A stretch of 64,000 nucleotides of DNA. It comes from Nocardia flavorosea NBRC 108225. GTDB lineage: Bacteria; Actinomycetota; Actinomycetes; Mycobacteriales; Mycobacteriaceae. The position numbers were made by a program, and so were the translations under genes. The stretch's first letter is position 1. Each line of letters begins with the position of its first letter. This document shows positions 9,187 through 17,940 of this stretch, piece after piece. The notes beneath the pieces are model-generated. The model saw only the letters and a program-made list of their open reading frames with translations. It made no database searches and had not been told where the DNA came from. The stretch covers positions 220,008 to 284,007 of the forward strand of contig NZ_BDCG01000021.1 of the NCBI RefSeq assembly GCF_001613385.1, in the 5' to 3' direction.

Positions 9187-10361
9187 TCACCGGATGACCG
9201 GCGCGGCCGTGATACGGCCCTCGGCTGCCGCCGCGAGCAATATCGCGTGATCGCGGGCGCTGGGACCGGCGTAGTCTTCCGCGAACTCGGCCATGGCCGA
9301 GTCGAATTCGTCGCCGGAGCCCAGGTTACCCGGTTCTCGTACCCGGAGCCGTCGAGGTACCCGGCCAGCACCGAGGGCTGCGCCTCCTTGGCCTGGAGGA
9401 ACAGCGGGTCACCGCCGGGGCCGCGCAACAGGACGATCCAGCAGCGGGTTCCCACACCCACGACCTTGCGGGCCGCGTGCACATTGTCGAACCGATCCAG
9501 CAGATAATGACGGTCGGGTTGCAGGGTGGAGCGGTAGTCGATCAGCCGTCTCATCATGGTGCGATGCACCTGCTCGGCGTCGGCGCCGGTGAACAGTTCC
9601 TCCACCGGCACGATCAGCGGCGGTGTACTGACGATCCGCGGCTGCCCGCCGGGTCCGGTGGTCGTGAGCTTCGACAGGGCATGCGCACTGTCGCGACCCC
9701 ACGCCTTGTCGATCGTCTTCTCGACCCGCTTCCGCGTCGAGGCATCGAGTATCTCGCGCAGCCCCGCCATTTCCGCCTCCGCCTCGAGATGGGAGTACCA
9801 CACGTCGAGCTCGCCACGCCCCGCCTGGTATTTCATGGTTTCGCGGTACTCGGCGGCGCAGGCCTTGGTGATGCGATGACGCTGTTCGGTTTTGAAACCG
9901 TTGCCGCGTCCGGCGATGGCCAGGCTCGCGACCAGCCGCCGGACATCCCATTCGAAAGGGCCCGGATAGGTTTCGTCGAAATCGTTGACATCGAAGGCGA
10001 GCCGGCGCTCCGGCGTCGCGAACAGTCCGAAGTTGCTCAGATGCGCGTCTCCGCACAGTTGCGTGCACAAACCCGTGCTCGGGAGGCGGGCCAGATCGTC
10101 GGCCATCACCAGCGCGGCGCCGCGGAAGAACGCAAACGGTGAGGTCGCCATCCGGCCGTAGCGCACGGGTACCAGTTCGGGTATGCGGGTGCCGGCCTGG
10201 GATTCGAGGAGGGCGAGCGGGTCCCGGTCGTCCCCGGTTCCCACCTCGGCGAGTGCGGCCAAAGGTACCCGCTCGCGCTGCCGAGCTCCGCATTCGACTC
10301 GCTGCGCGCGGTGCACCTGCGGGTCCATCGCAGGCTCGGCACCTGCATGAGGTCGGGCCAT
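9187..10361 (-). pseudogene. DUF2252 protein with internal deletion and frameshift
   Basis: The 5' portion is a normal DUF2252 protein: RIPELVPVRYGRM, SPFAFFRGAA, LCGDAHLSNFG, FDVNDFDET, and on to LLRGPGGDPLFLQAKEA and SVLAGYLDGSGY. The family normally continues for about 80-90 residues (QRVVEGQR, then a Tyr/Arg-rich RQLRDMKGS region). Here that part is missing. After about 9335 the next recognisable piece is in another frame: EFDSAMAEFAEDYAGPSARD, ending GRITAAPVIR at 9187-9189. A deletion with a frame change at about 9310-9335 therefore joins the two. Start alternatives are the ATGs at 10361 and 10328. The family has a kinase-like fold and unknown function; this copy is probably inactive. 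Confidence 0.75.
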
Positions 10362-10647
10362 GGGCGAACGGTAGATGCGGTCCGATCCGCACGTCGTCAC
10401 CCGGCGCGGGTGAGAACACGGCACCACACGGCACCGTTGCCGCCCGTTGCCGTCGGCGGCCCCCGGCTTCCCGGGCCGACCACGCAGCACTGTGCTCGAA
10501 ACGGGGAGCGATCGCCGGGCTGTCGTGCCCGACTCCGGCCGGGGGCATCGACCGATACCGTAGTTGCGCTTCTCCCCGCGGGGTCGCGGAACGTCGAACC
10601 GCGTGTGGAGAGGTGGTAAGCCCGGCTGCTCTACGGCCGGGAGGACG

Positions 10648-11388
10648 TCACTGCTTCAGGGTGCGGTCGAACAGCTCCCGCAGTTCCCGGAAATGCCGCT
10701 CGGCCGCTTCCTCCTGGTAGGCGGCGGTATCGGACATGGTGTAGCCGTGCAGGGCGCCTGGGTAGACGGCGGTGCGGTGGTCGACACCGGCGGCCTCCAG
10801 CGCGCCATCGAACGCAGCGATCTGTTCGGGAGTATTGGAACCGTCGTTGTCGGCATGGCCGGCCAAGACTGCCGCCCGGACCCGGGAAATCTCGGAATGC
10901 GGGCTGTCGGCGTCCTCGGTGACGATTCCGCCGGTATGGAACATCCCGATCGCCGCCACCTCACCCGGGCGGTGCGCGGCCAGCCGCAATGCGATCCGGC
11001 CGCCGAAGCAGTATCCGGTCGCGCCGACCGCGGTCCCGGTGACACCGGGTAGCCCGTGCAGCGTCTCCAGCCACACCTCACCGTCTGCCCGCAGTACCTC
11101 CGGCGTGAGCCGGGCCATCCGCTCACCCACCCCGGAGGCGAAGAACGCGTCACGACTTGCCGGATCGCGCAGGTCCATGGTGGGCGCGAGATCCGCGGCG
11201 CGCCCGTCCCGCCAGAAAACATGCGGCGCCAGCACGACATAACCCCACGACGCGATCCGGTCCGCGATCCGCTCGATCTCCGGACGCAACCCGATCGCAT
11301 CCTGGAAGAGCAGGACTCCGGGCCCGGACTCGCCGGACACATATCCTTCAGCACTGCCACCGGGAAGCGATATCTCGAACATCGTCAC
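10648..11388 (-). CDS. Dienelactone hydrolase family protein
   Basis: A 246-residue DLH-type alpha/beta hydrolase. The nucleophile is the Cys of GYCFGG (about residue 127), as in true dienelactone hydrolases. The acid is in GHADNDGS and the catalytic His in GALHGYTM. FQDAIGLRPEIERIADR at 29-45 is the conserved N-terminal family segment. Classic members open dienelactones in the chlorocatechol pathway, but no other pathway gene is nearby, so the substrate is open. It is monocistronic and cytoplasmic. Confidence 0.92.
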   Translation of the reverse strand: MTMFEISLPGGSAEGYVSGESGPGVLLFQDAIGLRPEIERIADRIASWGYVVLAPHVFWRDGRAADLAPTMDLRDPASRDAFFASGVGERMARLTPEVLRADGEVWLETLHGLPGVTGTAVGATGYCFGGRIALRLAAHRPGEVAAIGMFHTGGIVTEDADSPHSEISRVRAAVLAGHADNDGSNTPEQIAAFDGALEAAGVDHRTAVYPGALHGYTMSDTAAYQEEAAERHFRELRELFDRTLKQ

Positions 11389-11481
11389 CCCCGCGACCCT
11401 ACCGCGGCAAGAGAACGCGCTGTCGCGTGTGCCGGTCGGCGGCCCAGCGCTGGAACTCGGCGGTACCGCGCTCGGCTCCGA

Positions 11482-11800
11482 TCACCGGTTCGGATCGGTC
11501 ATGATTCCACGGGGCATAAGGTCGCCCGACAGCTGCATATGTACTTCGGCGTCGGCAAATTCGACGTGCCCGGGGAGCATCGGGCCGCCCAGAACGGGTA
11601 CCGGGACGAAGGCATGCAACGTATCGGGGCCGACGGGGCCGAGCTGGTCGACCACCCGATCGAACAGTGGGCTGCCGTCGTCGCCGTTGCCTCCCCGCGA
11701 TACCGGTCGGTTCGCCCTGCCGCTGCTCAGCTGGAACATGCTGTCGCACAGGTGTTGCGCCGGGATGAGCATCGGCTGCCCGGTCCACGGTGGCGCCGAC
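11482..11800 (-). pseudogene. C-terminal fragment of a DUF1851 (T6SS Tdi1-like immunity) protein
   Basis: On the minus strand about 100 codons with strong third-position G/C read GQPMLIPAQHLCDSMFQL, then PLFDRVVDQLGPVGPD, TLHAFVPVPVLGG and a VHMQLSGDLM tail. The DUF1851 C-terminal pattern is LF-x-LGPL-x-DE-x-YGF-P-LALGG-x-HL. No N-terminal GAD-like half can be read upstream. Its upstream edge meets the opposing fragment at 11821, as if two truncated genes had been joined. No function can be assigned to the fragment. The family match is from memory of the motif, so confidence is moderate. Confidence 0.45.
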
Positions 11801-11820
11801 GGCCGGGGGAGCGAGAGCAG

Positions 11821-12225
11821 GTGCTGCCGGGGCCCTCGCTCCACGATCTCACCGATGGGCAACTCCCCGAGTCCATTACCTGGGCGATCGGCGCGGTGCA
11901 CCTGCGTGCCCGGGTGCGCGGCGGGGCGACACTCACCGGCATCGCGGACGACCATATGGTCCCGGTCGGTGTACTCGAACCGGTCTACCGCGACGCGGCA
12001 CGAGCCGGATACGTGACGGCCGAGGGGGATTGGCTACGACAGACCGACAGTGGAACGCAGCAGGCCGAGCGTTTCCGCCGGGTCTGGCGTGGCCGGCTGG
12101 ACCGGCATCTGGAGGACTGGTCCTTCGACGATCCCGCCGACAAGGCCCTGCTCGACCGAGCACTGGACAAGGTCGCCGGCGAACTGCTGGACGAACAGAG
12201 CCGGCGCCCCACCTTCGCCGGCTGA
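11821..12225 (+). pseudogene. Soluble tail domain, likely remnant of an MFS exporter C-terminus
   Basis: 134 codons from a possible GTG at 11821 with GGGGGAG upstream. The protein has no membrane segment but resembles the cytoplasmic winged-helix-like tail seen on some actinobacterial EmrB/QacA exporters: VLEPVYRDAARAGYVTAEGD, then a Trp/Arg-rich helix RVWRGRLDRHLEDW, then DKALLDRALDKVAGELLDEQ. Upstream of 11821 the same frame loses coding character and gives no transporter sequence. It could alternatively be an intact small protein. It opposes the DUF1851 fragment head to head. Confidence 0.4.
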
Positions 12226-12417
12226 AGGAGCAGGAGCCCTACCCGCCGCGAGCCCTGCCACCAGACGCCGTGCGTAGCGCCGCAACGGTTCGGCGCGCCA
12301 CTCCGGGGCGGCTCGGGTTCGCGCTCGCGCTGTCGATCGCCGGCCCGGGCGGCACACCGAGCACGGCGGCCGGCCGCTCCGGGCCGCGGCGGCGCAGTCC
12401 GCCGTGAATGTGCCCCG

Positions 12418-13685
12418 TCAGGAGCGGGGACGCGGGACCTTGTTGCGGTACATGGCGGAATCGGCGGCCTGCATCGCCTCGTCCATTGCTGTCGGCGCAT
12501 CCTCGAGATACACCGTGCCGATACTCGCGCCGATTGTGATCGTCCGGTCGCCGATCTCCATCGGCACGGTGAGCGCGGTCTGCACATCCGCACTGAGCAT
12601 GGCCAATTCCGCCGTTCCGGTGCACCGCTCCAGCACGGCGATGAACTCGTCACCGCCCAGACGGGCCGCGAGTCCACCGGCCGCCGTAACGGTTTGCCGC
12701 AGACGGGCCCCGACTATCCGCAGCACCTCGTCACCGACCGTATGCCCCACCGATCGTTGACCTCTTTGAACCCGTCGAGGTCCAGATAGGCCATCCCGAT
12801 CGGTGGCGTCGCCACGGCCAACCGGTCGAAGAAATGGCCGCGGTTGGGCAGGCGGGTGAGTTCGTCGTGATTGGCGTCGTACCAGAGGCGGGCGGCGAGT
12901 TCCCGGCGTTCGGTGACATCGACCGCCACACCGATCAGGAAGCGGACCTGACCGCTGTGGTCGCGGACCGCCGACATCGACAGATCGATCCCCGTGGAGG
13001 TCCCGTCCGGGCGCGGGTGGTCCAGTTCCATCCGGAACCGGTCGATACTGCCCGTCAGCAGCTGAGTCATCCGCTGGTAGGCGTCACCGATATCGGCGTG
13101 CCCGACTACATCGGCCACCGGCCGGCCCGGCATGTCCCGGACGTCGACGCCGAGCATGTCCGCGAATGCCGCATTTGCTTCGAGGACCCGACCGTGGATG
13201 TCGACCGTCCCGATTCCGACCGAAGCGCCCGCGAACACCGCCGCGAAACGTGCTTCGGAGAGTTCGCGCCGACGCTCGGCCTCCTGGGCGGCCGCCAGCG
13301 CTGCGGCCAGCGTGGCCTCCTGCTCCGACAACGCTACCGAGCGAAGTGCCGCGGTGAACCCGGTCGCGAACTCGGCGGCCACGAGCACCGCGCGGTCGTG
13401 TACCGAGTCGCCGGCGGACGGGTCCGTGGCCTGGACGTGCCGGGCCATCTCCGAGCAGATCAGCGGGATCGTCCGGCCGGCCACGGCGGGGTCGCGGTAG
13501 TTCGCCGCGACCAGTGACTCGGCCGCGTACTTCCCGGCCTCCGTCCCCGTGGTGCCGCGTAGGGCGGCGAGCAGTTGTCCGACCTGTTCGGTCAGGAGTT
13601 CCTCGATCCGGTCCCGCGTCAGTGTGGGCGCCACCGCGCCGTCGAGCGCATCGGCCCAGCAGACCGCGAGTTCCCGCGCGGTCAC
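12418..13685 (-). pseudogene. PAS-GGDEF diguanylate cyclase, frameshifted in the GGDEF domain
   Basis: From a GTG at 13685 (AGGAG six bases upstream) the frame encodes an N-terminal helical domain (ARELAVCWADAL), a PAS domain (EARFAAVFAGASVGIGTVD to FLIGVAVDVTERREL) and the GGDEF start DELTRLPNRGHFFDRL and AYLDLDGFKEVNDRWG. At about 12750 the frame breaks. The next frame continues seamlessly with HTVGDEVLRIVGARL and the RLGGDEF active-site loop, ending at 12418. One missing base in the run encoding WGHT would explain it. If repaired, the product is about 422 residues with no EAL domain and would make c-di-GMP. A sequencing error is possible. It follows the DUF574 gene closely. Confidence 0.8.
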
Positions 13686-13713
13686 CCTGATCTCCTGCGC
13701 CGACTCGGCCGGG

Positions 13714-14523
13714 TCAGGATTTGCACCCCACACCGGCCAAGCCCAGCGACCGCCCCGGGGCCTCGTGCCGATCGCGCTCCGATTCCGGCCGCCACATCGG
13801 CAGTTCGACCACACCGGGTTCCACGAGCTCCCAGCCGTCGAACATCTCGGTGATCGCGGCACGCGAGCGGAACTGGATCCCCACCTGATTGCCGTGCTGC
13901 GAGGATTTGTGCAGGGCGGCAGCATCGTCGGGACGCAGCGCCGAGGTCAGATGTGAGATGGCGATATGACTCCCGCTGGGTACCGCCCGCCGGAGAGCGT
14001 CCACCTTCGCCGCGGGCAGATCGTCGTCGGCGAGGAGATGCAGTACCGCGATGAGCAGGATCCCGACCGGCTGTTCCGGATCGATCAATCCGGTATCGCG
14101 GATCCGCGCCAGCAGATCGGCAGGTTCCCGCAGATCGCCCTCGATGGCGCCGTAATTCTGTTGGCCCACCAGGATCGCCCGCGAATGGGCCACGGCCACC
14201 GGATCGATATCCACGTAGAGCACCCGTGCCCCGGGATCGCATTCCCGGACGATCTCGTGGACGTTACCGGCGGTCGGGATACCCGATCCGATATCGAGGA
14301 ACTGGGTGATGCCCGCTTCGATCAGGTAGCGCACCGCTCGCCGCAGGAACGCACGGTTGCTCAGCGCCAGCCGCGGCAGGTCCGGCACCAGCCGGCTACC
14401 GCGCTGGGCGGCGAGCCGATCGACTTCGAAATTGTGCGAACCACCCAGCAGCGCGTCGTACATCCGCGCCGGGCTCGGCTGCATCATGTCCACACCCTCG
14501 GGTGCCCAGGCCGGCCTGTCCAT
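13714..14523 (-). CDS. SAM-dependent methyltransferase, DUF574 (PF04672) family
   Basis: A 269-residue protein typical of the actinobacteria-specific S-adenosyl methyltransferase family. It has the N-terminal signature PSPARMYDALLGGSHNFEVDR, motif I FLDIGSGIPTAGNVHEI, the acidic strand VLYVDIDPVAVAHS, and an ILLIAVLHLLADDD segment. Family members are abundant in Streptomyces and Nocardia and their substrates are mostly unknown. Its stop lies 29 bases before the GTG of the GGDEF gene on the same strand, so the two are probably co-transcribed. Confidence 0.93.
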   Translation of the reverse strand: MDRPAWAPEGVDMMQPSPARMYDALLGGSHNFEVDRLAAQRGSRLVPDLPRLALSNRAFLRRAVRYLIEAGITQFLDIGSGIPTAGNVHEIVRECDPGARVLYVDIDPVAVAHSRAILVGQQNYGAIEGDLREPADLLARIRDTGLIDPEQPVGILLIAVLHLLADDDLPAAKVDALRRAVPSGSHIAISHLTSALRPDDAAALHKSSQHGNQVGIQFRSRAAITEMFDGWELVEPGVVELPMWRPESERDRHEAPGRSLGLAGVGCKS

Positions 14524-14802
14524 CTCATCCCCTCTGCGCTCGAAACCCGTCCCGGCCGTGTCACGCTCGGCCGTGTCCGGGAAACCCCTGCGCTGCGCTA
14601 CGGACCACCCGTGCCGCGGCGGACCGGTGCCCGCTCGGCCGAATTGCTGTTACGGCCGTAAGGCACTGTGCGCATAATAGCCGGTACGGTCCCCGTCCCG
14701 TCAGGGACAACGCGGCTCGAAGCGCTCGACCGAGCGCCGCACGGAGGGGCGGGATCCGGCGGGGGGTTGCGGCAGAATCCGGCTTTGTCCGGCTGCGGCG
14801 GG

Positions 14803-15870
14803 CTATTCCGCCCCGGGGACGACCCCGCGTGGCCGGATCAGCGGCAGGTCGTTGTAGGTGACGATGCCGGGCGGTGCTGCCACGACGGCCGGGATGGCGT
14901 TGATCGCCGGCATCGCGGTCATGATGTGTCCGAGAGTCATGAAATCCGCGATGGTCTCGGCCTGGAAATCCGGTGGTGGCAGGAAGCTCACGACGTTCTT
15001 CACGGTCGGCCGCCCGTCGACCTGCAGTACCCAGCCGTCCTGGTCGATCTTCCAATCCGGTTCCAGGGTCTGTCCTTTGCGCCAGCGCACGGTGAGCTCC
15101 ACCAGTGTCCGGCCGGCGACGATACCTTTCCAGCTCGCGAATACGCCGGCCACACAGCCGGCGGGGATGGTCCACGAGCCGAGATCGAGATCGGCTGTGG
15201 TCCGGGCGTACTCGGCGTCGCAGCGTACTTCGTCCAGTTCGACGCCCAGGGCGTCGGCGATCAGGCGCACCGCTTCCCCGAACACCGCCGTTCCCTCGGC
15301 GGTCATCGCCTGGAGGCCGGGATGGTCGATCGGCCGGCCGAAACCTACTGGGCGCTCGGTGGCCGGGGAATCGTAGAACGTGGTGTCGGCGGCCTCCGTG
15401 ACGGTCACTTTGTCGACGCGGTCGCAGATACCTGCCGAGACGATGGCCAGCAGGTTCACGAACCCCGGGCTGATTCCGGACCCGAACATGGTCGAACCGC
15501 CCCGATTGCACGCGTCGATGATGCGATCGCGTCCGGGGCCCTGGCGATGGCCGGTGATGAACGACGATGTCGACACCACATCCACGCCGATTTCCAGAAT
15601 CCGGACCAGTTCGTCGACGTCGATCCACATCGGGTTGTAGACCACGCAATCCGGTTCGAGTGCGAGTAGGGCGCCGATATCGTCGGTGGCGGTGATTCCG
15701 ACGGGATCGATCCCGCACAGTTCGCCGATATCGCGGCCTACCTTCTCCGGTGACCATGCGTAACAGCCGACGAGTTCGAGGGTCGGATTCGATACGACAG
15801 CACGAACCGAACTCTTCCCGACATTGCCGGTCGTCCACTGGACGACCCGATACCGACGATCTTTGGGCAC
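14803..15870 (-). CDS. NAD(P)-binding dihydrodipicolinate-reductase-like / amine dehydrogenase-type protein
   Basis: A 355-residue protein. The N-terminal Rossmann domain begins YRVVQWTTGNVGKSSVRAVV, the glycine-rich loop of the DapB-like NAD(P)-dependent amine dehydrogenase family common in mycobacteria. GSGISPGFVNLLAI and the C-terminal region are typical of these uncharacterised paralogues. Engineered or natural relatives reduce imines, but the native substrate is not known. It stands alone with gaps of about 280 and 490 bases on its sides. Confidence 0.88.
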   Translation of the reverse strand: MPKDRRYRVVQWTTGNVGKSSVRAVVSNPTLELVGCYAWSPEKVGRDIGELCGIDPVGITATDDIGALLALEPDCVVYNPMWIDVDELVRILEIGVDVVSTSSFITGHRQGPGRDRIIDACNRGGSTMFGSGISPGFVNLLAIVSAGICDRVDKVTVTEAADTTFYDSPATERPVGFGRPIDHPGLQAMTAEGTAVFGEAVRLIADALGVELDEVRCDAEYARTTADLDLGSWTIPAGCVAGVFASWKGIVAGRTLVELTVRWRKGQTLEPDWKIDQDGWVLQVDGRPTVKNVVSFLPPPDFQAETIADFMTLGHIMTAMPAINAIPAVVAAPPGIVTYNDLPLIRPRGVVPGAE

Positions 15871-16362
15871 CTGCTCAGCTTAGGGTCGACGGCCGATTTG
15901 CGGAATGGATACTCTGAAATTCGAGAATGCGATTTCCTATCGGATGTCTGGTCGGGCCCGGATGTCGGTGCGGCCGGATCGGATCCTCTTCGGTGGTTTG
16001 CATCACAAAGGCGCGGAGCGCCGGACCGGAAGCGGTGTGTGTCACATTTTGTGCCGAGTGAATCGCAGAATCCGCCGGGTCCGGGAGCGCATGGCAGGTG
16101 GGTTCGGGGACAACCGGTGAGCGCAGGTCGTCTCGCCTGGAAAGGCCTGTCCGGCAAGCAGCTTCGGTCCCGTGAACGACGGGGGCCGGGCGCAGGTGAA
16201 TTCCTCGTTGAACGTCCTGCGTATGCCATCCGGGCGAGCCTTCGGCCTGTCAAGCTCTCGTCAACCTGTGTTATCCAGAGGTCACAACACGGTAATATCG
16301 AATTGCTCGCCGAGGCGTGTATCAGGCGAGCCCCGCCGGATCGAAGGTTGGTGAGACCACCC
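15871..16362. other. Long intergenic region upstream of a NUDIX gene
   Basis: No gene is supported here. A TAATAT hexamer at 16293-16298 is a possible -10 element for the NUDIX gene. A perfect 7-bp hairpin (GCTCGCC / GGCGAGC, 16305-16331) lies in its leader about 30 bases before the start. The region is less GC-rich than its neighbours between 15900 and 16050. Confidence 0.35.
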
Positions 16363-16809
16363 ATGTCGGTATCGATGTTCGACGAAACCCTGCCACGCGG
16401 TGAACGAGACGGGGTCGGGCTGCGGGTCGGCGCAATCATCGATCGCGGTGGTGAGGTGCTGTTGCTGGAGCTACCCAGTACCGGCCCGATTCGTCCCACT
16501 CGTAAACTGCCCGGGGCCACTGTGGAGCCCGGTGAATCGGTGACCGGCGCCCTGATTCGCGGTGTACAGGAGGAGACCGGGCTCACGGTCACCGGTGTCC
16601 GCCACCACGTCGGCGACTTCGACTATCTGTCGCCCGCCGGTAAACCGGTGCGGCGCCTGCACTTCGCGGTCGAGGTCGAATCGACCGGCCCCGTCGTGCT
16701 GACTGCGCATGCGAGCTACGTCTGGGCGTCCCTGAACAGCGGCGACCTGTCGGTCACCTCCTCGGTTCAGAAGATCCTCGATACCTATCGGGAACTCGTC
16801 TACCGCTGA
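16363..16809 (+). CDS. NUDIX hydrolase
   Basis: 148 residues from the ATG at 16363. The Nudix box runs GATVEPGESVTGALIRGVQEETG, broadly GX5EX7R..XEEXG, but the Glu that normally follows the Arg (REUXEEXG) is Gly here. The two metal-binding Glu residues of QEE are kept. NUDIX enzymes cleave nucleoside diphosphates linked to other groups; the substrate cannot be predicted. The start is preceded by a weak ribosome site (GGTGAG). It converges with the EamA transporter. Confidence 0.88.
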   Translation: MSVSMFDETLPRGERDGVGLRVGAIIDRGGEVLLLELPSTGPIRPTRKLPGATVEPGESVTGALIRGVQEETGLTVTGVRHHVGDFDYLSPAGKPVRRLHFAVEVESTGPVVLTAHASYVWASLNSGDLSVTSSVQKILDTYRELVYR

Positions 16810-16920
16810 GCGAACCCTGTGGCGCTTCCCGGCCGGCGCTACCGTGCCGGAACCCGCGGATCTCTGCGCCGACCGTCCTGTGCCGGCACCGGCCGGTGGT
16901 ATGTCCCGAGCTCGCGCCGC

Positions 16921-17940
16921 TCACCGAATCGGCGTATGGGCCGTCTGCGATGGCTCGGTGGATTCCGTGCGTGGGTCGTTCGGCCGGTGCTCGCTGCGTG
17001 GCACCGCCGAGACCGGCGGCCGGCGCAGGCGCGTCCGTACCGCACTTGCCGCACAGCCGATCACCGCGGCAGCGCCGACAGCGGTGGCCCAGCTCAGTTC
17101 CTCGTTCAGTACCAACGCCGCCCAGCACAGCGTGAATGCGGGCTGGGCCAGTTGGACCTGACTGACCTGCGTCATCGGCCCGATCGCCAGACCGCGGTAC
17201 CAGGGCAGGAAACCCAGGTACATGCTCACCACGCCGAGGTAGGCGAAGGCGGCCCACTGCGCCGGCGAACCCGTCGGTGGCTGCTGGGCCACGGATATGC
17301 CGGTCAATACCACCATCACCGGAGCGGACAGGACCAGCGCCCACGAAATGGTCTGCCAGGCACCCAATTCGCGGGCCAGCAGACCGCCTTCGGCGTAACC
17401 GCAAGCCGCGGCGACGACCGCGCCCAGCAGTAGCAGGTCCGACCAGTGGGGACCGCCGAAACTGCCGCCACGGAACGCAGCGAACACCGTCGCCGCCACG
17501 GCGCCGGCGGCCGCGGTGAGCCAGAAGGCCCGCGGCGGCCGCTCGTGGCCGCGGAGAACGGCCAGTACCGCGGTCGCTGCGGGTAGCAGTGCGATCACCA
17601 CGGCGCTGTGACCGGCCGACGCCTCGGTGAGTGCGAAGGATGTCAGCAACGGGAATCCGGCGACGACACCGGCGGCGACGATACCCAGCCGGATCCATTG
17701 CCGACCCCGGGGCCGCTGTTGTCCGGTGAGAGCCAGCGCGCCGCCCGCGAGCAATCCCGCCACGACCGCGCGTCCCGCGGCTACGAAAAGCGCGGTGAAG
17801 CCATCGTCGGCCAGGGTGATTTTGGTGAGCGGCACGGTGAACGAGAACGCAAGGATGCCCAGTAGGCCCCAAGCCGGACCCGAATATCGGGACGATAGCG
17901 GTTCCGGGGAAGGGGGAGTAGCGCTACTATGTTCTCTCAT
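16921..17940 (-). CDS. EamA/DMT-family transporter
   Basis: A 339-residue inner-membrane protein with about ten hydrophobic helices in two EamA repeats. The first starts GPAWGLLGILAFSFTVPLTK, the second near WSDLLLLGAVVAAACGYAEGG. The FLPWYRGLAIGPMTQVSQVQ segment is typical of the RhaT/EamA amino-acid and metabolite exporter group. The only plausible start is the ATG at 17940, whose codon overlaps the ATG of the divergent MocR regulator. MocR-type proteins commonly control amine, GABA or vitamin B6 metabolism, so the exporter may carry such a compound. Confidence 0.9.
   Translation of the reverse strand: MREHSSATPPSPEPLSSRYSGPAWGLLGILAFSFTVPLTKITLADDGFTALFVAAGRAVVAGLLAGGALALTGQQRPRGRQWIRLGIVAAGVVAGFPLLTSFALTEASAGHSAVVIALLPAATAVLAVLRGHERPPRAFWLTAAAGAVAATVFAAFRGGSFGGPHWSDLLLLGAVVAAACGYAEGGLLARELGAWQTISWALVLSAPVMVVLTGISVAQQPPTGSPAQWAAFAYLGVVSMYLGFLPWYRGLAIGPMTQVSQVQLAQPAFTLCWAALVLNEELSWATAVGAAAVIGCAASAVRTRLRRPPVSAVPRSEHRPNDPRTESTEPSQTAHTPIR
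17917..17928. promoter_or_regulatory. Palindrome at the EamA/MocR divergent junction
   Basis: AGTAGCGCTACT is a perfect 12-bp palindrome eleven bases upstream of the mocR ATG and inside codons 5-8 of the exporter gene. Its position over the mocR promoter/leader suggests an operator, probably for MocR autoregulation, but no binding data exist. Confidence 0.45.

Noticed and set aside
15871..16362. Plus-strand frame extending upstream of the NUDIX gene to 15898
   Set aside because: The extension has poor codon bias and no NUDIX-family sequence; the ATG at 16363 gives the normal family length.
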